Source: Methanomicrobiales archaeon (GTDB lineage: Archaea > Halobacteriota > Methanomicrobia > Methanomicrobiales > Methanospirillaceae). Taken from it: DNA of 64,000 nt. The translations under genes were made by a program, and so were the position numbers. Below, piece after piece: positions 23,750 to 32,690 of the stretch; position 1 is the first letter of the stretch, and the number at the start of each line of letters is the position of its first letter. A model generated the notes under the pieces. That model saw nothing but the letters and a program-made list of their open reading frames with translations, was not told where the DNA came from and did not search any database. The stretch lies in contig JALHCK010000013.1 of assembly GCA_022841205.1 (NCBI GenBank), forward strand, positions 1 to 64,000, written 5' to 3'.

Positions 23750-24868
23750 ATGTTCTATCACCTTATCCTGACCGACGAGTGCAATCTCTGCTGCACGTAT
23801 TGCCGTGGAAAGGCCTTCGACGCGATATCCGGGGGCGAAACGGACGTGGCAATCGACATGTCGCTTCCGCCCGACCTCTCATGCGATCTCTGTGACCTGT
23901 ACCGGTTCCTCGGGAAGGACCCGGACCCCTGTATCACCTTCTACGGTGGAGAGCCGCTGATGAGGATGGATCTCATCCGGACCATCATGGACGCTGCCCC
24001 GGTCCGGCGCTTCATGATCCAGACCAATGGGACGATGCTTGGCGAGCTTGGCCCTTCCTATGTCAGCAGGATGGAGAACATCCTCGTGTCCATTGACGGC
24101 CCACGGGCGATAACCGATTCGAACCGGGGACCGGGAACCTTTGACCGGGTTATCCGGAACGTCAGGGAGATCGTTTCCGGAGGGTACCGGGGAGAACTGG
24201 TCGCCCGGATGACGATCACGGCAGGGACCGACATCAGGGAAGCGGTCCGGTTCCTCGCGGAAAACGAGTATCACTCATTTGATTCCATCCACTGGCAGAT
24301 CGATGCCGGTTTCTCCCGCGATTCGTCAATGAAGGACTTCTCGCGCTGGCTCGATTCGCGCTACATCCCCGGAGTAAGGGACCTGATCCACGACTGGGTA
24401 GGCGTTATGGAAACCGAAGGCCGGGTTCTCCGCTGGTACCCCTTCCTCCAGACAACGCTCGACCTCCTCGAGGAACGGCCATCCCGTCTCCGCTGCGGCT
24501 GCGGGCATGCGAATTACACCATCATGACCGACGGACACATCGCTCCCTGCCCGGTGATGATCGGGATGAAGGATTCCTACGTGGGACATATCAGGACCAC
24601 GGACCCGGCAAACCTCCCGGTATGCGAGATGACCGGGTCCTGCCGCCAGTGCGATATCCTCTCCTTCTGCGGTGGGCGGTGCCTGTACGCGGATATCGCA
24701 CGCCCCGGGCCTCCCGAAGGAAAAGCAGTCATCTGCAGATCGGTCCGAGATCTCAGGGATGCACTCACATCAGCACTTCCGGAAATCCGTGAGTTGATCC
24801 AGGATGAAACGATCGGGATCGAGGATTTTTCCCACACGCGTTACAACGGGTGCGAGATCATACCCTGA
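23750..24868 (+). CDS. radical SAM/SPASM enzyme, putative peptide-modifying
   Basis: The 372-residue enzyme begins MFYHLILTDECNLCCTYCRG; C-x3-C-x2-C (residues 11-18) binds the SAM cluster. TFYGGEPLMRMD (about 63) is the GGE motif. A C-terminal SPASM-like region has CGCGHANYTIMTDGHIAPCP and CRQCDILSFCGGRCLY, giving auxiliary iron-sulfur clusters. This layout matches archaeal putative peptide-modifying radical SAM families (I recall TIGRFAM models TIGR04083/TIGR04084 for methanogen and Archaeoglobus proteins). No precursor peptide gene is obvious nearby; the upstream exported TPR protein could be a partner or substrate. Starts upstream of the ATG at 23750 are unlike the family. Confidence 0.8.
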   Translation: MFYHLILTDECNLCCTYCRGKAFDAISGGETDVAIDMSLPPDLSCDLCDLYRFLGKDPDPCITFYGGEPLMRMDLIRTIMDAAPVRRFMIQTNGTMLGELGPSYVSRMENILVSIDGPRAITDSNRGPGTFDRVIRNVREIVSGGYRGELVARMTITAGTDIREAVRFLAENEYHSFDSIHWQIDAGFSRDSSMKDFSRWLDSRYIPGVRDLIHDWVGVMETEGRVLRWYPFLQTTLDLLEERPSRLRCGCGHANYTIMTDGHIAPCPVMIGMKDSYVGHIRTTDPANLPVCEMTGSCRQCDILSFCGGRCLYADIARPGPPEGKAVICRSVRDLRDALTSALPEIRELIQDETIGIEDFSHTRYNGCEIIP

Positions 24869-24869
24869 T

Positions 24870-25349
24870 CTACTTGTGGTAGGGAATGTTCCGGTTGATG
24901 CACATGGCCCTGTAGAGCTGCTCTAAAAGGATGAGCCGGACCAGCTGGTGAGGAAAGGTCATCGGTGAGAGGGAGAGCACGAGGTCGGCCTTCTTCCGGA
25001 CCATGTCCGGGAGACCGAGCGGGCCACCTATGAGAAAGGCGATGGACCCCCTCCCCTCCAGTTCATATCCCTTCAGCTGTGAAGCGAGTTCTTCACTCGG
25101 GAGGAGGACACCTTTCGGGTCAAGGGCGATTGTGACTGCAGGCCGGGGGCCGGAAGCCAGGTAACGTTCCCACGTATCATTCATGATCCCGGCCATCTCT
25201 TTTTCAGATGCCCCGCCCGGTATCCGTTCTTCGGGAAGATCGATGAACGCGAGTTTATGGAAGGATGCGAGGCGGGAGGCGTAGACTTCCAGCCCGGCCT
25301 TTATATAAGGCTCCCTGACTTTACCCACGGCGACAATGGTGACCTGCAT
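24870..25349 (-). CDS. rlmH: 23S rRNA (pseudouridine-1915 N3) methyltransferase RlmH
   Basis: The 159-residue SPOUT methyltransferase begins MQVTIVAVGKVREPYIKAG, has IALDPKGVLLPSEELA (about residue 75), FLIGGPLGLPD (about 105, SAM-binding knot loop), LSLSPMTFPHQLVRLILLEQLYRA (about 123, too long to be a chance match) and ends IPYHK. The final Tyr-His-basic tail is conserved for catalysis. It methylates pseudouridine 1915 in helix 69 of 23S rRNA. Convergent with the radical SAM gene, one base apart. Confidence 0.92.
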   Translation of the reverse strand: MQVTIVAVGKVREPYIKAGLEVYASRLASFHKLAFIDLPEERIPGGASEKEMAGIMNDTWERYLASGPRPAVTIALDPKGVLLPSEELASQLKGYELEGRGSIAFLIGGPLGLPDMVRKKADLVLSLSPMTFPHQLVRLILLEQLYRAMCINRNIPYHK

Positions 25350-25491
25350 GGGTCCACTCACTTTCACGGCGCACGGCCGGGCTTATTCATCCTGCTTCCC
25401 AGATTTTAGAAGTGGAGAGGCCTGCGGGAGGTCTTTTGCGGAACAAGGCCCCCGCTCTCCCCTCTGCATAAGACCCCTTGAAGAGAAACCT

Positions 25492-25521
25492 CACAGACTC
25501 CCCCTTTTCCGGGGTTTCTCT
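25492..25521. repeat. 9-base inverted repeat in rlmH/DUF5518 intergenic region
   Basis: AGAGAAACC (25492-25500) and GGTTTCTCT (25513-25521) are exact inverted repeats separated by 12 bases. The position, 26 bases downstream of the DUF5518 stop on the minus strand and upstream of rlmH, suits a transcription-stop or processing hairpin of the DUF5518 mRNA. Confidence 0.5.
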
Positions 25522-25546
25522 CCTTTCATGACATCCTGCGATCCGG

Positions 25547-25885
25547 TCATTTTACGATGGCCCCGGCAATCAGTCCTCCAAGGAACCCGAATATCCCGAA
25601 ATAGAGCACCAGGACGATGACATACAGCCCGATCGCCAGTGCAGGAACAAATTCCGGGGTCCCGAAGGGAAGCCCGCCCCCGATGACTTTGAGGAAGGAG
25701 AAGATGACAGCCGAAATGAGGCCCGATGAAAACCCTGCGGTGGCCCCGCCAAAGGCGCCTCCACGGGCTATGATGCCGGCGATGAGTCCCCCGATGACCG
25801 GGCCAAGCACCGGGAGAGAGCCGAGGAGCACCATCACGACAAAACCGACGATGATTCCCGGCCAGAACGATCGCTTCAAAGCCAT
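25547..25885 (-). CDS. DUF5518-like small integral membrane protein
   Basis: A 112-residue, very hydrophobic protein starting MALKRSFWPGIIVGFVV. Four membrane segments are visible, rich in Gly (VLGPVIGGLIAGIIARGGAFGGA, a long glycine-zipper, and GIFGFLGGLIAGAIVK at the end). Archaeal membrane proteins of this type are called DUF5518 and have no known role. The start is supported by an AGGTGA ribosome-binding site about 12 bases upstream; the longer frame upstream is not hydrophobic and is rejected. Confidence 0.7.
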   Translation of the reverse strand: MALKRSFWPGIIVGFVVMVLLGSLPVLGPVIGGLIAGIIARGGAFGGATAGFSSGLISAVIFSFLKVIGGGLPFGTPEFVPALAIGLYVIVLVLYFGIFGFLGGLIAGAIVK

Positions 25886-26033
25886 GCCCGATCTGTCACC
25901 TGCGGGACGAATAAAGGTTCGGGCAGGAACGGGCGATGAAATACGGTTCGCCCGGGCCTCCGGGCCTCTTGCATACCCGGGCTGGTGAACTGCAGTCGCC
26001 GGCATCTCAACGTCCACCGGCCGGCCGGATTTT

Positions 26034-27617
26034 TTACCCGGAAACTTCAGAGCGCACGGTGAGGAAAACCGGTCCCCTCACATCGACCTTCCGGTTGTTG
26101 TCGGTGATAAACCGCATGGCGTAATCCCCGATGCGGATGTTGATATCGCTTGGCAGCTTTGCCATCTTCACCTGGATGTGTGCCCCCTCACCGCATCGGG
26201 CTCCGGACTCGATCCGGGCCGCCGCAAGCGCTGCGACCGCTGAAAGATAGGTAAGGCCGGTGGAAACCCCCTCTTCCCGCACGGCCTTCCATTTCTCCGT
26301 ATCGGGAATGCCCAGGACCGAGCCCTGGTGGACAAAGATCTCGTTTCCGCAGGCCGGGCCGAGGAGCCGCGATCCGGTCTCCGGCTCCTCGACATGGACC
26401 GTTACCTCGCGCCCGGAAAGGGGCCCCTTGTATGCAACAAACGAGCAGGGGCCCGGTGCGTTGCCATTGGCAATCGCAGCAGCATGGATTGCCCCTGCCA
26501 GGTCCCTTCCCTCGCGGGTTTCCGGCTCCTCGCGAAGGCCGATGGCCCGGGCGATCTCGAGATCGGAGAAGGTCACCGGGAAGAACTGGGGAAATGTCAG
26601 TTTCCGGACATCATCGGCATGATAGGCGATCATCGCCAGTCGTTCCACCCCGAGCCCCAGGTTCATGACCGGGATGCCGATCCCGTACTCCCCGAGCGCA
26701 GACGGCGAGTAGAGTCCGAACGTTGCAACCTCCACCCAGTCGTGGACCGGGTGGCGGGCGTAGACCTCGGTCTGGGTGCCGGGCATGTAATACTTGGAGC
26801 GTTTCTCATCGGGAACGAACCGGAAACCGGTATACCCGAAGGCGGAGAGCAGCGCCCTGCTGACCGCTTTTCCTTCATCTATGGTAACATCCTCGCCGGC
26901 AACAACGCAGGAAGCGGAATGGTAGCTCATGAGCCGGGTCGGCCCCTCCTCCTGTTCCCGCCGGAAGCAGCGGTCGATCGAGAATAGCCTGAGCGGGAGC
27001 GGTTGTTTCTCCCAGATCTCCCCGAGCGTTATAAACCACCCGCTGGTCATGTGGCTTCGCAGCGTGCTCCGGGACGAGCGTGGGGTGAGATCTTTGAAAG
27101 CAGAGAAGACCCGGTCATAGATCTCAACGGTCACCCCATCATCGATCCCAAGCACCCGGGACGTGGCATGGATGAGGTCGTCGCCATCGATTGCTGATTT
27201 CTTGTAAGACTGGAGGAGCTCCCGGAGCCGTTCCTCTTCATCCGGACCGACCTGCTTTCCGGTTATCCCGGCAATCCCTTCGAGCTCGGCCCTGCCGATC
27301 CCCTGGTTCGGCCGATCGAGGCCACCGAGGTAGAAAACCCGGTCAAGGACGGCCCGGGCCTCGGGGCCGAACTGCCGGTATACTTCATGCTCCTCGACGA
27401 TGATAGGGTTGCAGGCCTCATCGAACCCAAGTGAGAGATAGGTCTCCCTCAGCCGCTGGATCATGGAGTACACAGGATGCGGTCTTGCCTGCCTGTAGCT
27501 GAGCCGGGGATACCTGTCACCCGACCGCGGCGGGGTAATGACCCGGGTTCCCGCATACCAGGCCTCTTCGAAATGTTCCCGGGCCTTCTTCCGGAACTCT
27601 TCGGGGTCAAACCTCAT
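26034..27617 (-). CDS. sepS: O-phosphoseryl-tRNA(Cys) synthetase SepRS
   Basis: The 527-residue class II synthetase charges tRNA-Cys with phosphoserine, which SepCysS then converts to Cys. The N terminus MRFDPEEFRKKAREHFEEAW is typical. Catalytic landmarks are TLRSHMTSGWF (about residue 185), IDRCFRREQEEG (motif 2, about 213) and GLGVERLAMIAYHADD (motif 3, about 325). The C-terminal third (from about 350) is the anticodon-side region. SepRS is found almost only in methanogens and relatives, so this gene is a strong lineage marker. It overlaps the taw1 stop region by 4 bases with the operon running taw1 to sepS. Confidence 0.95.
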   Translation of the reverse strand: MRFDPEEFRKKAREHFEEAWYAGTRVITPPRSGDRYPRLSYRQARPHPVYSMIQRLRETYLSLGFDEACNPIIVEEHEVYRQFGPEARAVLDRVFYLGGLDRPNQGIGRAELEGIAGITGKQVGPDEEERLRELLQSYKKSAIDGDDLIHATSRVLGIDDGVTVEIYDRVFSAFKDLTPRSSRSTLRSHMTSGWFITLGEIWEKQPLPLRLFSIDRCFRREQEEGPTRLMSYHSASCVVAGEDVTIDEGKAVSRALLSAFGYTGFRFVPDEKRSKYYMPGTQTEVYARHPVHDWVEVATFGLYSPSALGEYGIGIPVMNLGLGVERLAMIAYHADDVRKLTFPQFFPVTFSDLEIARAIGLREEPETREGRDLAGAIHAAAIANGNAPGPCSFVAYKGPLSGREVTVHVEEPETGSRLLGPACGNEIFVHQGSVLGIPDTEKWKAVREEGVSTGLTYLSAVAALAAARIESGARCGEGAHIQVKMAKLPSDINIRIGDYAMRFITDNNRKVDVRGPVFLTVRSEVSG

Positions 27618-28516
27618 GGACCCCGCTCCATGAGCACCACCCTGCTTGCAGGGTTCTCGTCAGTAATCCGGTAGTCACAATGACCGGCAATGCTTCCGGC
27701 AAATGCCCGCACGTCCGCGTGTTGCGGCATATTCTCTCTCCCCAATCGTTTTCTACTGTATCCAAGATACATATATCCCTTCACTTCCACGAAGGTTGCC
27801 CCGGAATCCTGGAGTATTGCAGCATATTTCACGGGTGTAAAGGTATTGATACCCTGCACCAGGGTGATGCGGATCGCCGACCGGCGGGTTCCCAGGAGCC
27901 CTATGCTCTCACCGATCAGGTCCCAGTAGTCTTCCATGGGCCGGCAGATCCGGAGATAGGAGTCGCGGTCCGGTGCAGGGAGCGAGATGTAGGTCTGGAA
28001 CGGATGGCACGCCTCGATTACCCATGGTCTCGTTCCGTTGGAGACAAGAAAGGTGGTGTAGCCTTCGTGCGAAAACAGGTCGATCAGTTCCGGCAGGTGC
28101 GGGTAGAGCGTTGGTTCACCGGAAAGGGAAATGGCAACATGCCTGGGGGAGAGCGCTTCTGAAAACCGCTCCGGGGTCACGTACGGGGAGACCTTGTATC
28201 CCGAGAGGGCTCTCTTCTGGAGGTCCGGGATCCTGGCCACAATCTCTTCGGGGCTGCACTCGCGTTCACCCGGGTACTCGTGTTCAAACGACCGCCAGCA
28301 GAAGAGGCAGCGGTGGTTGCACCGGAGCGTCGGGGTCATCTGGACACACCGGTGGCTCTCAATCCCATAGAACTGGTGCTTGTAACATTTCCCGCCTCCC
28401 CTGAGCGCCTTCTTGCACCAGAGACAGGGTTTGACCGCCGCAGAAGAGTCCGGCGAAACGAACTGGTAACCCTGGCTCCGGAGCGCTTTACATGGTAGCG
28501 AGTGCTTCGATGCCAA
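27614..28516 (-). CDS. taw1: 4-demethylwyosine synthase Taw1 (radical SAM)
   Basis: The 300-residue enzyme makes the imidazopurine ring of wyosine at position 37 of tRNA-Phe from methylguanosine and pyruvate. LRCNHRCLFCWRSFEHE (about residue 63) carries the radical SAM C-x3-C-x2-C; an N-terminal cluster PCLWCKKALRGGGKCYKHQF (about 30-49) supplies the second iron-sulfur site. HVAISLSGEPTLYP (about 125) is the GGE-equivalent. It overlaps argS upstream by 29 bases and sepS downstream by 4 bases, so these tRNA-related genes form one operon. Confidence 0.93.
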   Translation of the reverse strand: MASKHSLPCKALRSQGYQFVSPDSSAAVKPCLWCKKALRGGGKCYKHQFYGIESHRCVQMTPTLRCNHRCLFCWRSFEHEYPGERECSPEEIVARIPDLQKRALSGYKVSPYVTPERFSEALSPRHVAISLSGEPTLYPHLPELIDLFSHEGYTTFLVSNGTRPWVIEACHPFQTYISLPAPDRDSYLRICRPMEDYWDLIGESIGLLGTRRSAIRITLVQGINTFTPVKYAAILQDSGATFVEVKGYMYLGYSRKRLGRENMPQHADVRAFAGSIAGHCDYRITDENPASRVVLMERGP

Positions 28517-30152
28517 GGGTTTCGAGTGCCTCCTTCAGGGTATTTTTTGTTGCCAGCACCAGGGTGAGGCGGCTTGCTCTCGTCTCGCCCTGGCTTTTTA
28601 AAACCGGTTCGAACTGGTAAAAAACATTGAACAGGTCGGCGAGTTCCCGTGCATAGGTGGCGATCAGGTGAGGCCGAAGATCCCTTACGGCAGACCTGAT
28701 CGCCCAGGGGAACTTTGCGATGTGCCTGGCAAGGGCGATCTCGCTTTCCATGGCAAGGGCAAATGCCGGGGTAAAATCACCGGCCTTTTCGAGGATACTG
28801 CATGCCCGTGCATGGGCGTACTGGATGTAGGGCCCGCTCTGCCGCTCGAAGTCGAGGGCTTCCTCCCAGTCAAAAACCGTGCTCTTCTCCGGAGAGACCC
28901 TGACGATATCGTAGCGGATGGCAGCGAGGGCAACGGACCGGGCGATCGCCTGCCGGGCCTGCCCATCGAGGTCATCGCGCCGTGCGGTGACCTCGTCATA
29001 CGCCCTCCTGGTGACTTCTTCGATCAGCTCATCGGCAGAAATGAACTTCCCTGCCCGGGTGCTCATCGCTCCTTCCGGGAGCGAGACAAACTCGAAATGG
29101 ATGATCTCCGGAGTATTTTCGCCAAGCAGCCGCAGGGTGGCGATGAGCTGGGACCCGATCAGCTTGTGATCCGCTCCCAGGACATCGATCACGCGGTCGA
29201 AGTTCCGTCCTTTCCAGGTGTGGTAGGCGAGATCGCGGGCGGCATACACCGTAGTCCCGTCACTCCTCCGGAGCACGTACTCCTTCCCGATCCCGGCATC
29301 AGAAAGATCGATCCAGAGCTTTCCATCATCATGACACTCGGGGAGATGAATGAGGCGGGCGATGACCCGGGAAGTATCGCCGTTCCGGATGAAATCGCTC
29401 TCCCAGACGAACCGGTCGTGGCGGGCGTTCAGGGCGGCCAGGGTCTCCCTGAAACCCCCAAGACACTCGTCCACCGCTTTCCTGAAGAGTGAAACGGTCT
29501 TTGCATCTCCCCGCTCAACCTCCTGCATGAAGCGGTCAACTTCAGAAACGATCCCCGGATCCCGCTCGATCTCGCGGTTTGCAGCGATGTAGACCCGTGC
29601 GACGCGGTGGTCGCCTTTTTCACCCTCGCGCCGATCGCTTCCGAGGTGGGTGAATCCCCATACAACGATGGCTATCTGGCGCCCCATATCATTGACGTAG
29701 TACTGGACTTCGATGGTATGACCCGCCTTGCGGAACAACCGGGCGAGGGTATCACCGATAACGGTGTTCCTGATATGGCCTACATGGAGGGGGCCGTTGG
29801 GGTTTGCACTGGTATGTTCCAGTACAATCTTCACGGGCTGCGGTGGAAAGCTCCCGTATCCCGGAAGGATCGCCCGGGCAAGGGTCTCGCTGGTATAACC
29901 GCTCCCGGTATGGAAGTTTATGTACGGCCCCAGGGCCTCTATCCGGATGTTGCGCAGGTCCGGGCCGGCACGCAGGATTTCGACAAGCTCCGCCGCGATC
30001 TTTGCCGGTGGCATTTTCCGCTCTTTTGCAAGATCGAAGGCAACCGTGGAGGCAAAATCCGCGTGTGCGCCACCATCGGTGAGATGAGGTTTTGCGATCC
30101 CGGTCGCCGCAGCAAGTGCCCTGCTGATCGCATCAAAGGTCTCCAGGTACAT
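28488..30152 (-). CDS. argS: arginyl-tRNA synthetase
   Basis: A 554-residue class I synthetase. N-terminal Add-1 domain residues 1 to about 85 include PHLTDGGAHADFAST; the HIGH-like motif is NPNGPLHVGHIRNT (about residue 117), and the class signature lysine region is represented by PEGAMSTRAGK (about 350). The C-terminal DALR helical bundle (about 430-554) binds the anticodon. Length is normal for archaea. The stop codon of the release factor gene and this ATG share base 30152, indicating coupling. Confidence 0.95.
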   Translation of the reverse strand: MYLETFDAISRALAAATGIAKPHLTDGGAHADFASTVAFDLAKERKMPPAKIAAELVEILRAGPDLRNIRIEALGPYINFHTGSGYTSETLARAILPGYGSFPPQPVKIVLEHTSANPNGPLHVGHIRNTVIGDTLARLFRKAGHTIEVQYYVNDMGRQIAIVVWGFTHLGSDRREGEKGDHRVARVYIAANREIERDPGIVSEVDRFMQEVERGDAKTVSLFRKAVDECLGGFRETLAALNARHDRFVWESDFIRNGDTSRVIARLIHLPECHDDGKLWIDLSDAGIGKEYVLRRSDGTTVYAARDLAYHTWKGRNFDRVIDVLGADHKLIGSQLIATLRLLGENTPEIIHFEFVSLPEGAMSTRAGKFISADELIEEVTRRAYDEVTARRDDLDGQARQAIARSVALAAIRYDIVRVSPEKSTVFDWEEALDFERQSGPYIQYAHARACSILEKAGDFTPAFALAMESEIALARHIAKFPWAIRSAVRDLRPHLIATYARELADLFNVFYQFEPVLKSQGETRASRLTLVLATKNTLKEALETLGIEALATM

Positions 30153-31423
30153 CAGAACCCCGTCCTGTACCGGAGAATTGCGGCAATCCCGCCAAACGCG
30201 GTGTAGAGGATTGCGCCCTCTTCGAAATCATCGGAGATGATCTCCACCTTAGTGCTGGTCTGGTCGGCAAGATTCGTCATCTCCTCAACGATATCCACTT
30301 CAGAGTCCACCACCATCGGGGCAGTGCATTTACGGCAGGTGGTGGCGAGGATCTCATCAACCGTCTTTCCCGGCTCAAGGGCGATTGTCCGTTCCTCTGA
30401 GTGACCGCAGTTCTGGCAGGTGATGGTGACCCGTGACTTTCGAAGCCGGCTTGAGAGGAGAAGCGTGTCCACGGACCCAAGACCAAGGTTCTTCCTGATA
30501 CTTTCCTCGCCATAGGCTGCAAGACCGTCCTCCCTGACGAGCTCTTTTAAGAACCGGTTCATGATCTCTTTTTCCTTGACCACCTTCATGCCCTTGAGCG
30601 CGTCTTTGGCGGCGTCCACCAGCTCTGCAAGTCCGCTCTCGTTGGTATAGGCGACATCGAAGAGCCCGATGATCCGCTTCTGGATCTCGTGGTGCAGATA
30701 CTGCCCGGCCTCAAATTCCTCCTTGGTCGGGCTCGGGCCGCCGATAAGTACCCCCCTGAACCGCTCGAAAAAGTCCTTCTCGGCGAGGAATATATCGCTT
30801 GACCGCTCTCCAATCTTTGTGTAGAACTCGTTGATGGCGATTTCACGGAGGCGCTGGAACCTGACGCTGGACTGGCCTCCTTTCCGCTGCTTTCCCGGGA
30901 CAGTTGACGTGACTCCGCCGATCGGCTCGATCCGGTTTCCCCGCAAAAAACCCCAGTAGGCCTCTCTCCGGTCGAGCACCAGCAGGCCGTACACGTTCTT
31001 TTCTTCGAGCATGTCCCTGAGGGGCTGGAGCTCGAAATTCGAGCTGCACCGGTACATGTACAGGTTGAGCGGTTCGGGCGGCTCAATGATGGTGCACTCG
31101 AGATCGGACTGGTCTCCCCCGAGCTGAACGGTACCGCAGAAGACGGCCATGCCGTTTTCGGGAGGGTTCTTGTAGTACTTCAGGCGGGAGAGGATCGACG
31201 ATATCGCGCTTTGGACGTTTGTCCTGGTCTGTTTGCTCTTGATATTTGCGCACTGCCCGAATTCATCGCGAAGCTGGCCGACCACGTCATGGATCTGTTT
31301 GTCGGGAGGGATGTAGAGGGAGATGAGCTCGGTCCCGCTCCCCTGTTTTGCTTCCAGGTTCTCGAGGGTCTTTTTGAACTCGTAACGCCGCCGCGCGTCA
31401 TCCATCCGGGCTGGTTCGGCCAT
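30152..31423 (-). CDS. prf1: peptide chain release factor aRF1
   Basis: The 423-residue factor reads all three stop codons. Domain 1 has NIKSKQTR (the stop-codon-recognising NIKS loop, about residue 61), domain 2 has GKQRKGGQSSVRF (GGQ catalytic motif, about 185), and domain 3 ends with a four-Cys zinc-like element ITCQNCGHSE ... TTCRKCTAP (about 340-382). All features agree with archaeal aRF1. It is first in the aRF1-argS-taw1-sepS operon; its own promoter lies in 31424-31508. Confidence 0.95.
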   Translation of the reverse strand: MAEPARMDDARRRYEFKKTLENLEAKQGSGTELISLYIPPDKQIHDVVGQLRDEFGQCANIKSKQTRTNVQSAISSILSRLKYYKNPPENGMAVFCGTVQLGGDQSDLECTIIEPPEPLNLYMYRCSSNFELQPLRDMLEEKNVYGLLVLDRREAYWGFLRGNRIEPIGGVTSTVPGKQRKGGQSSVRFQRLREIAINEFYTKIGERSSDIFLAEKDFFERFRGVLIGGPSPTKEEFEAGQYLHHEIQKRIIGLFDVAYTNESGLAELVDAAKDALKGMKVVKEKEIMNRFLKELVREDGLAAYGEESIRKNLGLGSVDTLLLSSRLRKSRVTITCQNCGHSEERTIALEPGKTVDEILATTCRKCTAPMVVDSEVDIVEEMTNLADQTSTKVEIISDDFEEGAILYTAFGGIAAILRYRTGF

Positions 31424-31508
31424 AACTCTGCATCACCGCACGTGGAAAATCTTACTACTATTCAACACCGGGTGCTATAAATTTGCGCCACACGCCCTCC
31501 GGAGAAAG

Positions 31509-32015
31509 TTATCTGCCGCATACAAGGCACCGGTAGGCAAGGGCGATGGTCTTTGCATCGGATATCCTGCCGTCCCGGATCATGCCCGGAAGGTCGGCCA
31601 GGGAGACTCTCAGGAGCTCGATCTCCTCGTCATCATCCTTCTGGTACAGGCATGACGGGGACAGCCCGCAGGCCTCGAAGAGGAAGATGCGCTCATCGGT
31701 AAAACCCGGCGTGGTGAAGATGAACCCCCGATCGATCAGCGTTTCTGCCTGAAGGCCGGTCTCCTCGATCAGTTCCCGTTGGGCAGCATCTTTGGGCCTC
31801 TCTGCGGCACGCATCGTCCCGGCCGGAGCCTCGAGAATGTACTCCCCAATCGCATCACGGAACTGGCGGATGAGATAGCAGCTGTCATCTGCCCTGACCG
31901 GCAGGACCGCTGCGGCATCTCCCGGGTGGACAACGATCCGTTCCACTTCCCGGCCACTTGCAAGCTGCACCTGCTTTTTCTCGATGCTCATTCGTTTTCC
32001 ACGGTAGAGTTCCAT
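31509..32015 (-). CDS. NUDIX hydrolase, ADP-ribose pyrophosphatase-like
   Basis: The 168-residue protein contains a perfect Nudix box, G-x5-E-x7-REL-x-EE-x-GL, spelled from GTMRAAERPKDAAQRELIEE (about residue 69) to TGL. Upstream VLPVRADDSCYLIRQFRDA and EAPAG, with downstream TTPGFTDERIFLFEA, match ADP-ribose pyrophosphatases. It would cleave ADP-ribose or a related nucleoside diphosphate derivative. The last gene of the queD-queE-queC-NUDIX operon, starting 0 bases after the queC stop; whether it serves the deazapurine pathway is unknown. Confidence 0.9.
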   Translation of the reverse strand: MELYRGKRMSIEKKQVQLASGREVERIVVHPGDAAAVLPVRADDSCYLIRQFRDAIGEYILEAPAGTMRAAERPKDAAQRELIEETGLQAETLIDRGFIFTTPGFTDERIFLFEACGLSPSCLYQKDDDEEIELLRVSLADLPGMIRDGRISDAKTIALAYRCLVCGR

Positions 32016-32690
32016 TCAGTCATCCTCCTCGTATGGGATTGGGTCCTTCATCCCCAGCGCCTCGAACGCTGCCTTCCTGAAATGGCAGGCACCGCAAAGC
32101 CCGCAGGCCCTGTCTTCGTTCTGGTAACAGGACCAGGTATGCTCGTAAGGCACCCCGAGCCCTTGTCCCAGGGCCAGGATCTCCTGCTTGGTCATGTCCA
32201 GGAACGGGGCCATGATACGGATCCGGGTCTCGTCGCGGGTCCCGGTATCCACTACCTTCTGGAAGGCCTCGATAAACTGCGGCCGGCAGTCCGGGTATCC
32301 GCTGTAGTCCCGGGACTGGACGCCGATATAGATAGCGCCCGCGCCCCTTGCCTCGGCACAGCTCGTTGCAATGGAGAGCAGGTTGGCGTTCCGGAACGGG
32401 ACATAGGTGTTTGGCACCCCCTCGCGGCCGTCCTGGAACCGGTCGATGGCAAGCCGGCGATCGGTCAGGCTGCTTTCGCCAAACCGTGCCAGCCAGGCGA
32501 GATCGATCTCGATGAACTCCTCTGCTCCGAGAAGCCCGGCAATGGTTTGTGCCGCGGACCGTTCTTTTCGCTCGGTCCTCTGCCCGTAGTTGAAATGCAG
32601 GCAGATGAGGTCCGAGCCTTCATGCCGGGCATGATAGGCCAGCGTGGCAGAGTCCATTCCTCCTGAGAGGAGACAGACTGCAAGCATCAT
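32016..32690 (-). CDS. queC: 7-cyano-7-deazaguanine synthase QueC
   Basis: The 224-residue PP-loop ATPase converts carboxy-deazaguanine to preQ0. LLSGGMDSATLAY (about residue 6) is the PP-loop; the zinc site is CYQNEDRACGLCGACHFRKA (about 190-209). TYVPFRNANLLS (about 95) is a further signature. In archaea preQ0 feeds archaeosine at position 15 of tRNA. It overlaps queE by 4 bases. Confidence 0.95.
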   Translation of the reverse strand: MMLAVCLLSGGMDSATLAYHARHEGSDLICLHFNYGQRTERKERSAAQTIAGLLGAEEFIEIDLAWLARFGESSLTDRRLAIDRFQDGREGVPNTYVPFRNANLLSIATSCAEARGAGAIYIGVQSRDYSGYPDCRPQFIEAFQKVVDTGTRDETRIRIMAPFLDMTKQEILALGQGLGVPYEHTWSCYQNEDRACGLCGACHFRKAAFEALGMKDPIPYEEDD

